From Lacrimispora defluvii (lineage in GTDB: Bacteria; Bacillota; Clostridia; Lachnospirales; Lachnospiraceae), in contig JAAOXG010000028.1 of the NCBI GenBank assembly GCA_013036995.1, forward strand, positions 19,259 to 83,258: 64,000 nt of DNA, given 5' to 3'. A program made the translations under genes and the position numbers. The notes under the pieces were generated by a model. That model had not been told where the DNA came from and did no database searches. It saw only the letters and a list, made by a program, of their open reading frames with translations. This document shows, piece after piece, positions 34,713 to 43,546 of the stretch (positions within the stretch are counted from its first letter, which is position 1; each line of letters begins with the position of its first letter).

Positions 34713-34742
34713 TTGCCATATTCGTACACATAATGCTATAAT
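34713..34742 (+). promoter_or_regulatory. Promoter of the 88-residue protein gene
   Basis: TTGCCA (34713-34718), an 18-base spacer, then TATAAT (34737-34742), with about 50 bases of leader. Confidence 0.65.
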
Positions 34743-34799
34743 CGTTTCATCAAATGACTGCCGGTCACCGAAATTTGTCAGATAGAAGGGAAAATTATT

Positions 34800-35066
34800 A
34801 TGTTTCGTATGTGGGCAAAATTAATAACCAATACCCGGATCGTAAAAGATACCGTCATCTGTATCTCCGATTACAGTCTGTCCAGAACTTCCATGGTGTT
34901 TCAGTCTCTGGAGGAGATCTGCTATCAGTTTGATCTTGGAAAGCCCATATGGCTGGATTCTACTGTAAAGGATTTTAAAGTTCATTCCAAAGCACGATTT
35001 ACTCAGGATAATTTTATGGAACCCATTGATTTTGATTTTCTGGAGATACAGATTATAGAAGAATAA
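34800..35066 (+). CDS. Small conserved-type hypothetical protein
   Basis: 88 residues, soluble (MFRMWAKLITNTRIVKDTVI, VFQSLEEICYQFDLGKPIWL, ending FLEIQIIEE). GAAGGG lies before the ATG, with a good promoter upstream and a terminator right after the stop, so it is a real gene despite being short and on the opposite strand to its neighbours. Domain not recognised. Confidence 0.8.
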   Translation: MFRMWAKLITNTRIVKDTVICISDYSLSRTSMVFQSLEEICYQFDLGKPIWLDSTVKDFKVHSKARFTQDNFMEPIDFDFLEIQIIEE

Positions 35067-35077
35067 TAGTAACTGAT

Positions 35078-35113
35078 AAAAAAAGTCCTCCATTTACATG
35101 GCAGGACTTTTCT
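35078..35113. terminator. Bidirectional terminator between small ORF and pgi
   Basis: GTCCT/AGGAC plus an inner CCAT/ATGG stem with one bulged base, flanked by an A-run and TTTT, so it works for both converging genes. Confidence 0.85.
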
Positions 35114-35127
35114 ATATTTAAAACAGA

Positions 35128-36474
35128 TTATAATCTCTTTAAAAGCTCTTCTCTTTCCTTTTCAAATCCAGGTTTTCCAAGCAGAGCGAACATATTCTTT
35201 TTATAGCTCTCCACTCCCGGCTGGTTGAATGGATTCACTCCCAGAATATAGCCGCTTACACCACAGGCATATTCAAAGAAGTAAAACAGCTGTCCTAAGC
35301 TGAATTCATCCTGATCCGGAATGTTCACCATCAGATTCGGGACATCTCCGTCACTGTGCGCCAGAATGGTTCCATTCATCGCGCTCTTGTTCACGAAGTC
35401 CACGCTCTTTCCCGCCAGATAGTTCATTCCGTCTGTATCAACCTCTTCTTCCTTTAAGAGGATCTCTGCCGGAGATTCTTCTACATTTAATACAGTTTCA
35501 AACATAATTCGGGACCCATCCTGAATAAACTGTCCCATAGAGTGCAAGTCTGTGGTTAAATCCACTGCTGCCGGAAAAATACCTCTCTGATCCTTTCCTT
35601 CGCTTTCTCCAAACAGCTGTTTCCACCACTCGGAAACATAATGAAGGCTTGGCTCATAATTTGCCACGATCTCAACTGTCTTTCCCTTTCTAAGGAGAAT
35701 GTTGCGGACTGCTGCATACCGGAGTGCACCGTTTGATTCATAAGGTGCATTTACTGCCTCCTCTCTGGCTGCTGCCGCGCCTTCCATCAATTTATCAATA
35801 TCAGCACCGGATACTGCAATCGGAAGAAGGCCGACTGCCGTAAGCACTGAGAAACGTCCTCCCACATCATCCGGAACAACAAACGTCTGATAACCTTCCT
35901 GGTCCGCTAAATTCTTTAACGCACCCTTCGCCTTATCCGTAGTGGCATAAATCCTTTTATTTGCCTCTTCACGTCCATACTTTTCGATCAGCAGATCCTT
36001 AAATACACGGAATGCAATTGCAGGCTCTGTGGTTGTACCGGATTTGGATATAATATTAACGGAGAAATCTTTTCCTTCCAGCACGTCCTTTAAATCCTGA
36101 ATATACTTGCTGCTAATGCTGTTGCCGACGAAATAAATCTCCGGAGTTTTACGCTTTCCTTTTGGTAATACGTTATAAAAGCTGTGGGATAAAAATTCGA
36201 TCGCTGCTCTTGCACCAAGATAAGAGCCGCCGATCCCGACAACAAGCAGTACATCAGAATCAATCTGAATTTTTTCTGCTGCCGCCTTTATTTCCTGGAA
36301 TTCTTTTTTATCATAATTGACTGGTAGATCAATCCACCCCAAGAAATCGTTACCCGCACCAGTTTTGTTCATCAGCACATCCTTCGCGCACAGTACTGTG
36401 GCTTTCATGTTATCCATCTCTTCTGCTGATACAAATCCTGCTGCTCTGGAATCATCAAAAACTATATTTCCCAT
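35128..36474 (-). CDS. pgi: Glucose-6-phosphate isomerase
   Basis: 448 residues, the typical length for the short Gram-positive form. [15 protein letters not shown] (phosphate-binding signature), [30 protein letters not shown] and the C-terminal [12 protein letters not shown] carrying the ring-opening Lys/His region. Interconverts glucose-6-phosphate and fructose-6-phosphate. ATG 36474 with GGAG upstream; monocistronic. Works with the glucokinase and transketolase encoded nearby. Confidence 0.96.
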   Translation of the reverse strand: MGNIVFDDSRAAGFVSAEEMDNMKATVLCAKDVLMNKTGAGNDFLGWIDLPVNYDKKEFQEIKAAAEKIQIDSDVLLVVGIGGSYLGARAAIEFLSHSFYNVLPKGKRKTPEIYFVGNSISSKYIQDLKDVLEGKDFSVNIISKSGTTTEPAIAFRVFKDLLIEKYGREEANKRIYATTDKAKGALKNLADQEGYQTFVVPDDVGGRFSVLTAVGLLPIAVSGADIDKLMEGAAAAREEAVNAPYESNGALRYAAVRNILLRKGKTVEIVANYEPSLHYVSEWWKQLFGESEGKDQRGIFPAAVDLTTDLHSMGQFIQDGSRIMFETVLNVEESPAEILLKEEEVDTDGMNYLAGKSVDFVNKSAMNGTILAHSDGDVPNLMVNIPDQDEFSLGQLFYFFEYACGVSGYILGVNPFNQPGVESYKKNMFALLGKPGFEKEREELLKRL

Positions 36475-36529
36475 TGCTAATATTCTCCTTTTCCTATTAT
36501 GTCAGGTTCCTGTCTGCCTGTTTAGGAAA

Positions 36530-36538
36530 ATTATATCA
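36530..36538 (-). promoter_or_regulatory. Extended -10 promoter of pgi
   Basis: Minus strand TGATATAAT (36530-36538); no good -35 at the usual distance. About 48 bases before the ATG. Confidence 0.5.
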
Positions 36539-36585
36539 TAGAACTCATCGAAATGCGACTTTATTTTCTTCTGCCCTCCGAACGT

Positions 36586-37503
36586 TCATGTTAAATATTC
36601 CTGGAGAATTTCGCCAATCAGCTTTAATTCTTCCGGATTTAAATCCTTAAGCCAATCCTCTCCCTGTCTGTTTCCCCGCTCCTTTTCCCTGCTTGCTGCA
36701 ATCTGTTCCAGACTCTTTTTTAAATAGTCCACATCACGGACGGAACCTTTTACTTCCGATGCATCCATGGATTCTCCTCTCATTGGCAAACGCTCCATTT
36801 CATCAGAATATTCCTCCGCCTGCTTTTGAGGACGGTTGCGCACCCTCTGTCTGGCGTTCCTTCTGTCAGCCTTTCGATCCGGCTCCGCTTCCGGTTCCGC
36901 TGCAACTCTCGACTGAGCTGCATAGATAGAACGGATATTTTCACGAGGCTCCAGCCGCGGCCCCGACATGGAAGCTGATTCCTCCCGTTCCTGATCCAGC
37001 CGGTAGATCAGCGTATTCTCCAGATAATTATCCAGTGCTGCAAACAGCTGCTGGCGTTTTTCGGTGACTCCCGCACCATGATCCACCAATATGGTAAACA
37101 AACCTGCCATAATTCCTACCGAACCATACAAAACTATGTAATAAGGATCTGTCCGGTACCAGTAAGAACCAAACGCGGCTGCACCACCCGCCAGGAAACA
37201 CCAGAGTGTCATTTGATTTGATAACATGTTCCAGCCATGGAGTGTAATACCCATATGTTTAAAATCATACATCTGTCTTTCTAAATAAGGCTTGACCCTG
37301 GGAATCCCCTGGTTCATTTGATACGTTGATTCGGTCTTCTGTTTAAAAGCACGAAGGTTCCTGTTTTTAGTAAGTGTCAGATTATCTGATTCTTTAATCA
37401 GTCTTTTGTAGAGGTTACGTGTCAGCCATCTGGTAATAATGCCAATGCCGCAGAAAACTGCCATCACGTATAACGCTTTGCCTGTCTGTAAAAATTCCAG
37501 CAT
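36586..37503 (-). CDS. Membrane protein of unknown function with charged C-terminal half
   Basis: 305 residues from ATG 37503, chosen for the AAAGGGGAG site; the frame is open to 37605 but without a signal. One helix at 8-25, a basic segment, two helices at about 97-140, then a 150-residue Arg/Glu/Gln-rich hydrophilic region and a short amphipathic end (LNPEELKLIGEILQEYL). Family not recognised. Likely membrane-anchored with a disordered cytoplasmic region. Confidence 0.78.
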   Translation of the reverse strand: MLEFLQTGKALYVMAVFCGIGIITRWLTRNLYKRLIKESDNLTLTKNRNLRAFKQKTESTYQMNQGIPRVKPYLERQMYDFKHMGITLHGWNMLSNQMTLWCFLAGGAAAFGSYWYRTDPYYIVLYGSVGIMAGLFTILVDHGAGVTEKRQQLFAALDNYLENTLIYRLDQEREESASMSGPRLEPRENIRSIYAAQSRVAAEPEAEPDRKADRRNARQRVRNRPQKQAEEYSDEMERLPMRGESMDASEVKGSVRDVDYLKKSLEQIAASREKERGNRQGEDWLKDLNPEELKLIGEILQEYLT

Positions 37504-37534
37504 AATAATAGCTCCCCTTTCTTCCCGGCATCTC

Positions 37535-37577
37535 CGGGTGATAGGTTTATTATAAACACCCGAACTGCCTTTGGGAA
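37535..37577 (-). promoter_or_regulatory. Promoter with dyad spanning the -10
   Basis: Minus strand TTCCCA (37572-37577), a 17-base spacer, then TATAAT (37549-37554). Arms CGGGTG (37535-37540) and CACCCG (37557-37562) flank the -10 and may be an operator or a 5' hairpin. Confidence 0.5.
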
Positions 37578-37630
37578 GATGAGAGAGCCTAGAATCGTTC
37601 GTCAAATCCTGCCAGAATTCGATTATTAAG

Positions 37631-38329
37631 TTAATCTGAATATTTTTCTGCCATAGCTAAAATAAGGTTCACAGAAGCTTTCACTGCCTTTTGTTCAAAC
37701 TCGCTGTAGTCCATATTTGCACTGTCATCCGCCTTATCTGAGATGGCTCTGATAATAAGAAATGGTATGTGGTTTAAGTGCGCGGTCTGTGCAATGGCAG
37801 CACCCTCCATCTCTGTACAAAATCCCTGAAATGTATCAGAAATCCAGGTCTTTTTAACCCTGTCAGAGACGAACTGATCCCCTGAAACCACTCTTCCTTT
37901 AAAAATTCCAACTTCAGGATTCACCTCTTTGCAGCAATTCTCAGCCAGATTGCGGAGTTTTTCATCTGCATGAAATGAAAATTCCTTCATCTGGGGGATC
38001 TGTCCTGCCGGATAACCAAAGCCTGTGGCGTCCATATCATGATGTACTACATCGGTGGAAAGCACCACATCACCAATATTGATCTCGTTCTTTAGAGAAC
38101 CGGCAATTCCTGTATTAATGACTGCAGTCACATGATAATGATCCGCCAGAATCTGGGTGCAGATGGCAGCATTGACCTTTCCTATTCCACACCGGACTAC
38201 AACTGTTTCCAGTCCTTTTAATGTTCCTTTATAAAAATCCATTGCCGCTATGGTTTCAACCGTAACATCCTTCATGGATTCTTTTATTTCTGCAACTTCC
38301 ACATCCATTGCTCCGATAATCCCTAACAT
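37631..38329 (-). CDS. mtnN: 5'-methylthioadenosine/S-adenosylhomocysteine nucleosidase
   Basis: 232 residues. N-terminal IIGAMDVEVAEIKESM with the conserved Glu, then VVRCGIGKVNAAICTQIL, NTGIAGSL, the DVVLSTDVVHHDMDATGFGY block, ATEMEGAAIAQ-like CTEMEGAAIAQTA and the catalytic Asp in RAISDKAD. Cleaves MTA and SAH to adenine plus the thioribose, recycling by-products of SAM use and quorum-signal synthesis. ATG 38329 with AAAGGAGG upstream. Confidence 0.95.
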   Translation of the reverse strand: MLGIIGAMDVEVAEIKESMKDVTVETIAAMDFYKGTLKGLETVVVRCGIGKVNAAICTQILADHYHVTAVINTGIAGSLKNEINIGDVVLSTDVVHHDMDATGFGYPAGQIPQMKEFSFHADEKLRNLAENCCKEVNPEVGIFKGRVVSGDQFVSDRVKKTWISDTFQGFCTEMEGAAIAQTAHLNHIPFLIIRAISDKADDSANMDYSEFEQKAVKASVNLILAMAEKYSD

Positions 38330-38378
38330 AGCAGTCCTCCTTTATGTTTTTACCCATTGTTTCACCGGCTACCGTATT

Positions 38379-38408
38379 ATTATAACGGAAAATGGAGCAA
38401 TTGTGTAA
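38379..38408 (-). promoter_or_regulatory. Promoter of mtnN
   Basis: Minus strand TTACAC (38403-38408), an 18-base spacer, then TATAAT (38379-38384). Confidence 0.5.
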
Positions 38409-38413
38409 ATAAT

Positions 38414-40228
38414 TTAATATTTTCCGGACGCAGAATCAAAAACCTCAGGCTGGCTTATTTCCGGTTTTACATTCTTCACAGAAAAAGACTCTATGCCTGC
38501 CGTACCAGTTAAAGCAGATAGCTTAAATTTTGAGATCTGTTCACGCAATATCTGTGCCTGTGCAGCCAGTTCCTCACTGGAGGCAGAGCTTTCTTCTGCA
38601 GTTGCAGCGTTGGTCTGTACAACAGCGGAAACCTGGGAAAGGCCCTGGTTAATCTCGACAATGGAATTTGCCTGATCCTGGGTATCGGACTCAATCTGTT
38701 TAATTGCTTTTTCTACCATTGAGGATTTTTCAGCTACATCATCTAAAAGCCTTAAGCTTTCGTTTGCCATCCGCTCGCCTTCTGCTACTTTATCCGTAGA
38801 TTTCTGTACCAGATCTGCTGTCTGTTTGGCTGCTTCCGCTGATTTTGCAGCCAGATTTCTCACTTCATCCGCTACTACAGCAAAGCCCTTGCCTGCCTCA
38901 CCAGCTCTTGCTGCTTCTACTGCTGCATTTAATGCCAGAATATTTGTCTGGAAAGCGATGTCTTCCACTATCTTTGTTACCTTGGATATTTCTTCTGAAG
39001 AATGGCTGATTTCTTTCATTGCTTCATTCAGGAGTTTCATCCGGTTATTACTTTCTCCTACTCCCTGACCAGCCTGGAATACCGACTCTGTGGCATTACG
39101 TACAGATACTGTATTCTTTTCCGCTTTTTCCGTTACGCTGTGAATGGAAGCAGTCAGCTCTTCAATGGTCGCCGCCTGTTCGGTTGCTCCTGATGCTAAT
39201 GCCTGAGAAGCATCAGAGACCTGTCCTGCTCCGGAATTCACCTGCTCAGCTGCTGAATGGATCACCTGCATCGTTGCATTTAACGAAGCAATTGTACTGA
39301 GTAAAGACTGTTTGATTGCAGAGTAATCACCAACATAATCCAGATCAACGGTAAAACTCATGTTACCCTGAGAAAGCATAGTGAGTTTTGAAATAATATC
39401 TTCAATATAAGTAATAAGTCTTGCATTGGTGGAACGAATGCTTTCCGCCATACGTCCCAGTTCATCGCGGCTCTCGTAGTGAATTTCTGAACGGAGATTA
39501 CCTTCCGCCATGTCCTTATACACTTCTTCTATTTCTTTAACAGGCTTTAGAATTGCCCGTGTCAGTACAATTATAATAGAAAGGGTAGCTAAAACAGATG
39601 CCACCAGTACCACCAGAAGTATTACCCATGACTCTGCAATAACGCTTTTAGCTGTCTGTTTCTGTATATCTGCTTTTTGTGCACCAACCACATTCATCTG
39701 TTCCATTATATCTGTGATCTGATTAAAGGGCGGTAAAAATTCTTCCTGGAAAATAGTATAGGCAGCTGATGCATCTTTTTTGGATGGATCGTTTAGCAGG
39801 TCAAGAATTTTGTTACGGGCTGTTTCCGCCTCCTGTACATGCTGATTTACATCTGCTATGTTTTTATCATTTGCTGCACTTCGCTGGTTTTTGGCAAATT
39901 TATCAAAAACCACCATAAAATTTTGTGCGCTTTTACTGGACATGTCAAGAGAGGCCTGATAATCTTTTCCTGATTCTTTTTCAAGAAGCGCCATCAGTAA
40001 AAATCTCTGTACTGACACAGCTTCCCTCTGGGCTTCCAGGTTGTTAGAGGTAAGAGGATAGGTGAATTTTGAATATAATTCTACCTGGTTTCCAATTTTG
40101 GATATACTGCTTGCAGAAGTGCCCAGCGAAATTAATAATATTAAAAATAATATACCAAACCCAATTGATAATTTCCATTTAACCGATAAATTTGTAATCC
40201 ATACCTTAAACCCTTTCTTGTCACTCAT
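38414..40228 (-). CDS. Methyl-accepting chemotaxis protein
   Basis: 604 residues from ATG 40228, which has GGGAGG seven bases upstream; a 12-residue longer frame is rejected. TM1 about 20-42, a 4HB-type sensor to about 190, TM2 about 192-215, HAMP, then the signalling tip [20 protein letters not shown] followed by [15 protein letters not shown]. It shares the tip and architecture with the receptor at 16-18 kb, so they are paralogues with different sensor domains. It lies just after the terminator of the aromatic decarboxylase operon, which hints at but does not show sensing of related compounds. Confidence 0.94.
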   Translation of the reverse strand: MSDKKGFKVWITNLSVKWKLSIGFGILFLILLISLGTSASSISKIGNQVELYSKFTYPLTSNNLEAQREAVSVQRFLLMALLEKESGKDYQASLDMSSKSAQNFMVVFDKFAKNQRSAANDKNIADVNQHVQEAETARNKILDLLNDPSKKDASAAYTIFQEEFLPPFNQITDIMEQMNVVGAQKADIQKQTAKSVIAESWVILLVVLVASVLATLSIIIVLTRAILKPVKEIEEVYKDMAEGNLRSEIHYESRDELGRMAESIRSTNARLITYIEDIISKLTMLSQGNMSFTVDLDYVGDYSAIKQSLLSTIASLNATMQVIHSAAEQVNSGAGQVSDASQALASGATEQAATIEELTASIHSVTEKAEKNTVSVRNATESVFQAGQGVGESNNRMKLLNEAMKEISHSSEEISKVTKIVEDIAFQTNILALNAAVEAARAGEAGKGFAVVADEVRNLAAKSAEAAKQTADLVQKSTDKVAEGERMANESLRLLDDVAEKSSMVEKAIKQIESDTQDQANSIVEINQGLSQVSAVVQTNAATAEESSASSEELAAQAQILREQISKFKLSALTGTAGIESFSVKNVKPEISQPEVFDSASGKY

Positions 40229-40281
40229 AAGTGTACCTCCCATTAAGTATTTATTTAAAGCCAATCTATCTCTGAACAGCG

Positions 40282-40304
40282 AAAAATCCAGGTAATTACC
40301 CTGG
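40282..40304 (-). terminator. Terminator overlapping the idi stop codon
   Basis: CCAGG (40288-40292) with CCTGG (40100+200-type position 40300-40304), a loop containing the TAA stop of idi, then ATTTTTCG on the minus strand. It marks the end of the ubiD operon. Confidence 0.65.
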
Positions 40305-40820
40305 TACTTTTCCGCTCATCAGTTTTCTAATAACCATAGGTGCTGCAGTTAAAAACCACACCGTATACTGTTCCGGATTTTGCAGCATGCTTTCAGACAA
40401 ATCAGCTATTTCCATCCATTTCAGATCCATAATTTCTTCTGGGTCCGGACTGATTTCTCCATAATACTGACCTATAAACACGTGGTCATATTCATACTCA
40501 AACATTTCATCATGAAACTTATGATAATAAATAAAAGAACCTGCTTCTTCACAGTTTACGACGACTCCAAGTTCCTGATAAAGACGCCTTTTAACTGCCT
40601 CCTCTAAAGATTCCTGATATCGGGGGTGAGAGCAGCATGCATTGGTCCACAAACCTCCGGAATGGTATTTTTCCAATGCACGCCTCTGAAGCAGCAATTT
40701 CCCCCCATGATACAAAAATACCGAAAAAGCCCTGTGAAGCAATCCTTTTTGATGACACTCTTCTTTGGTCGCTTTCCCTATTTCCCGATCCAGTATGTCA
40801 ACACAAATCAAATGGTCCAT
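40296..40820 (-). CDS. idi: Isopentenyl-diphosphate delta-isomerase, type I
   Basis: 174 residues with the Nudix-like IDI-1 fold. [19 protein letters not shown], then TNACCSHP with the catalytic Cys (about 62), the Nudix-box-like [13 protein letters not shown], and EYEYDHVF with the catalytic Glu pair. Converts IPP to DMAPP. GGAGTAATT precedes the ATG, 11 bases after the LpdD-like gene, and a terminator covers its stop, so it is the last gene of the ubiD/ubiX operon. Most Firmicutes that have an isomerase carry the flavin type II enzyme, so a type I enzyme here is unusual. UbiX needs a dimethylallyl donor, which gives a direct reason for the linkage (inference). Confidence 0.92.
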   Translation of the reverse strand: MDHLICVDILDREIGKATKEECHQKGLLHRAFSVFLYHGGKLLLQRRALEKYHSGGLWTNACCSHPRYQESLEEAVKRRLYQELGVVVNCEEAGSFIYYHKFHDEMFEYEYDHVFIGQYYGEISPDPEEIMDLKWMEIADLSESMLQNPEQYTVWFLTAAPMVIRKLMSGKVPG

Positions 40821-40831
40821 AATTACTCCAA

Positions 40832-41212
40832 TCAGTTCTTTTCAAGATACTCTTTCAAAAATAAATCTGATGCAGCTTCCACATTATCACACAGAAGTTT
40901 AATCTCATCCATTGTGGCATGTTCAACATGAACCCCAAGACTTACAGATACCGGCTCTCCCAGCGCAGTGCAAAGCTTCTTCGCGATTTTCTGCGCCAGC
41001 TGTGCGTCCTTATGCCCCGGTACTGTCAGGGTCCACAGGTCGCAGCTGGAAAGTTGCTGTCCATCAATCTCTGCACTGGGGGCTGCCAATGCCACTCCTC
41101 CAAGATGTGGTCTTTCACCGCCGCTTATAAAAACTGCAAGTCCGTTTCCTGTTGTTATATGGACGCTCATACTTACCGCATACTTTCCGGCTCCGTAAAT
41201 TTTGTTTATCAT
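40832..41212 (-). CDS. LpdD-like protein (prenylated-flavin chaperone/maturation factor type)
   Basis: 126 residues from ATG 41212 with AAGGGAG upstream; the longer frame to 41293 runs into ubiX and is rejected. GAGKYAVSMSVHITTGNGLA, then GGERPHLGGVALAAP and SLGVHVEHAT fit the small LpdD-type proteins encoded with gallate and other hydroxyarylic decarboxylases and proposed to handle the prenylated flavin. Soluble. Lies 34 bases after ubiX and 11 before idi. The assignment comes from memory of the family plus context. Confidence 0.75.
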   Translation of the reverse strand: MINKIYGAGKYAVSMSVHITTGNGLAVFISGGERPHLGGVALAAPSAEIDGQQLSSCDLWTLTVPGHKDAQLAQKIAKKLCTALGEPVSVSLGVHVEHATMDEIKLLCDNVEAASDLFLKEYLEKN

Positions 41213-41246
41213 AATATCTCTCCCTTTTACAACTTCTTTTCCACAG

Positions 41247-41810
41247 TTAATCTGCACCGCGCCATGGGACGAAATTTTTATAATCGAGTCCAAACTGCAT
41301 CAGGATCTTTCCAACCACATGGTTAATCTGATCATCCAGGGAATTGGGGCCATTATAAAAAGTAAGCATTGGAGGAATTATGGTACAGCCTAAATCTGCT
41401 GCTGCCATCATGTTGCGAAGATGAACCTTTCCAAGAGGCATTTCTCTTGTACACAGAATTACCTTCCGGTTTTCTTTCATGCAGACGTCGGCTGCACGGA
41501 TCAGGAGATTATCGGTAAAACCATTTACAACTCCTGACAGAGTCTTCATACTGCAGGGCAGTATAATCATTCCGTCTGTCTGATAAGAGCCGCTTGAGAT
41601 TGCTGCAGCCAGGTTATGTACATCATAATAATAATCCGCCTGTTGAACCAGCTTCTCAAAGGGATAATCGGTTTCTAACTCCCAGGTTTTTCTGGCACAG
41701 TCCGAAACCACCAGATGAACCTCACAGTCCTTAACACTTTTCAGTGCTTTCAGCAGATAAAGACTCATAACCACACCGGTTGCTCCTGATACTCCTACAA
41801 TAATTCTCAT
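41247..41810 (-). CDS. ubiX: Flavin prenyltransferase UbiX
   Basis: 187 residues. VGVSGATGVVMSLYLLKALK (FMN phosphate loop), SSGSYQTDGMIILPCSMKTL, then LIRAADVCMKENRKVILCTR with EMPLGKVHLRNM match UbiX/Pad1. Makes prenylated FMN from FMN and dimethylallyl phosphate for the UbiD enzyme. Directly downstream of the DASS transporter gene in the ubiD operon. Confidence 0.95.
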   Translation of the reverse strand: MRIIVGVSGATGVVMSLYLLKALKSVKDCEVHLVVSDCARKTWELETDYPFEKLVQQADYYYDVHNLAAAISSGSYQTDGMIILPCSMKTLSGVVNGFTDNLLIRAADVCMKENRKVILCTREMPLGKVHLRNMMAAADLGCTIIPPMLTFYNGPNSLDDQINHVVGKILMQFGLDYKNFVPWRGAD

Positions 41811-41833
41811 TTAAACACCTCTCTTATAAACAG

Positions 41834-43216
41834 TTATATAATGCCCAGAACTGCATACCACGCTACGGCAAAACCAACTGTCAGGAAAATCGGAATAAGC
41901 AGCGGAACCCCCATCTTAATGGTTTCCTTCTGTGTATACATTCCGTTTTCCTCTCCCTGCCCCACCAGGATATTAAGGTGATGGAACGGAAGAATATAAT
42001 GGCCTGAAATAGCCAGATAAATAACAAAAATTACTGCCAGCTCATTAATCCCCAGTGCATTGGTACAGACTAAGATCGCCGGAATGGCAACTCCCATAAC
42101 TGCAATTACAGAACCCATAAACATATGAATCAGAATCGCAATGGCTGCAATCATAATGGCAAGTACCAGTATGTTACCCGGCATGGTTTTGGGAAGCAGG
42201 GTGGCCGCAATCCATTCATTCATACCAGTTACTGCTCCAACCTTACCGATTGCAATGGCAGAAGTTAAAAATACCAGAACATGAACCGGAACATCGCTCC
42301 ACTCTTTTACTGTTAAAACATTACCGATTACAGGCAGAGCCATGCACATGGCTACCGCCAGTGTAACCCAGCCTACATCAAGACCGGTGATGCCGTTAGT
42401 AAGCCAGAGACCAATTGCTATCATAATCCAGATTAAAGTTCTCTTCTCTTTTTCGGTCATCTTTCCAAGGGCAGACTGTGCGGTACGCACCTCATCAAAA
42501 TTAACTTCAACTGCTTTAGATGGTTTAAACAATATCAGGATTAAGATCATGGTAGTAATACTTAAAAACAGAGCCGGCGGTCCCATAATCTGAAACCAGC
42601 GTACAAAATTAATGCTTTCTGTTGTACAGTAAGTCACCACCAGCGGGTTAATAACGGAATCTCCAGTGAGAAAAATAAGTGAAACCGGTACTGACGCTGC
42701 AAACACCGTAAATCCCACCTTAACCGCATCCTCCTTTGGCATATTTGCAGCCTTAATCACTACGGACATAACTGACATGATTAAGAATGCCCGGGGCCAG
42801 GGGTGAGGAATAAATAAGGATAAAATAAAAGTCAATACAAAAATGCCGATGATAATGCTCTTCCATGATCTTACAAATTTCAGGATGTAGGCATAAGAGA
42901 TCCGTTCCCCTAATCCTGATTTTTTAACTGCTGCTGCAATCATGTAAGCACCGATAACCAGCCACAGGGTTGAAGTTGTCCAGCCTGCAAAAACCACTTT
43001 CGTATCAGCAAGCTTTAAAAGACATACGGAGACCAGATAGAATCCCCCCACGTAACCTGACTGGGCAACCTGTGCAGCCCACCAGACTACGGTCATTAGT
43101 GTTAATCCTAGACAGATCTGCCCTTCTCTGGACAGGCCGTCAAGCGGAAGAAGTAGGACAAGAACAAAAATAATAATACCGATTAAAAAGCCTGATTTCT
43201 GTTTAGTGAATGTCAC
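41834..43216 (-). CDS. DASS/SLC13-family anion transporter
   Basis: 460 residues from a GTG at 43216: AAAGGAG lies eight bases upstream, and that site itself encodes residues of the longer ATG frame from 43246, which I reject. About 11-12 helices. VVWWAAQVAQSGYVGGFYL near the start, VSLIFLTGDSVINPLVV and LVFLTSAIAIGKVGAVTGMN correspond to the hairpin/SNT-like regions of divalent anion:sodium symporters. Likely brings the aromatic or dicarboxylic acid substrate to the decarboxylase, or exchanges it with product. Substrate not readable. Confidence 0.88.
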   Translation of the reverse strand: MTFTKQKSGFLIGIIIFVLVLLLPLDGLSREGQICLGLTLMTVVWWAAQVAQSGYVGGFYLVSVCLLKLADTKVVFAGWTTSTLWLVIGAYMIAAAVKKSGLGERISYAYILKFVRSWKSIIIGIFVLTFILSLFIPHPWPRAFLIMSVMSVVIKAANMPKEDAVKVGFTVFAASVPVSLIFLTGDSVINPLVVTYCTTESINFVRWFQIMGPPALFLSITTMILILILFKPSKAVEVNFDEVRTAQSALGKMTEKEKRTLIWIMIAIGLWLTNGITGLDVGWVTLAVAMCMALPVIGNVLTVKEWSDVPVHVLVFLTSAIAIGKVGAVTGMNEWIAATLLPKTMPGNILVLAIMIAAIAILIHMFMGSVIAVMGVAIPAILVCTNALGINELAVIFVIYLAISGHYILPFHHLNILVGQGEENGMYTQKETIKMGVPLLIPIFLTVGFAVAWYAVLGII

Positions 43217-43267
43217 TGAAGCTTCTCCTTTCATGATTAGAATCATTAAGCTAATCTTCTTTAGGAT

Positions 43268-43297
43268 CTCTTAAGGCTTGGGGGAAAGCCTTAAGAG
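43268..43297 (-). other. Perfect 12-base hairpin inside the ubiD operon
   Basis: CTCTTAAGGCTT (43268-43279) with AAGCCTTAAGAG (43286-43297) and a 6-base loop, between the zinc subunit and the transporter. No T-run follows on the minus strand, so it is more likely an mRNA processing or stability element than a terminator. It could raise the level of the ubiD/D-subunit part over the rest. Confidence 0.6.
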
Positions 43298-43312
43298 TCA
43301 GGAGTTAGTAAA

Positions 43313-43519
43313 TTATTTATCGAGGGGCGGAATGGGGGGAATCACCTGTAACGTATCAATCTGTTCTTTTTTCAGTTTAAATTTATCATGTATATGAGGC
43401 GTCTCAGTAGACCTCCAGGAATAAAAGCAATCCATACATTCATAAACTTCCCAGACATTTCCAACAGGAGAGGTTGCAATCACTTCAATTTTATTTCCGT
43501 CGCAGCGTGGACATTTCAT
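43313..43519 (-). CDS. Non-oxidative hydroxyarylic acid decarboxylase subunit D
   Basis: 68 residues: MKCPRCDGNKIEVIATSPVG, then YECMDCFYSWRSTE. Two CxxC pairs form a zinc ribbon, followed by a Pro-rich end. Matches the small VdcD/ShdD-type subunits found with UbiD-like vanillate, salicylate and 4-hydroxybenzoate decarboxylases. 27 bases after ubiD, with GGAG upstream. Confidence 0.9.
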   Translation of the reverse strand: MKCPRCDGNKIEVIATSPVGNVWEVYECMDCFYSWRSTETPHIHDKFKLKKEQIDTLQVIPPIPPLDK

Positions 43520-43546
43520 AGTTTCAATCTCCTTTCGTTATAGAGC

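Noticed and set aside
40229..40264. Longer N-terminus for the second chemoreceptor
   Set aside because: The upstream ATG lies before a strong GGGAGG site that serves the inner ATG at 40228.
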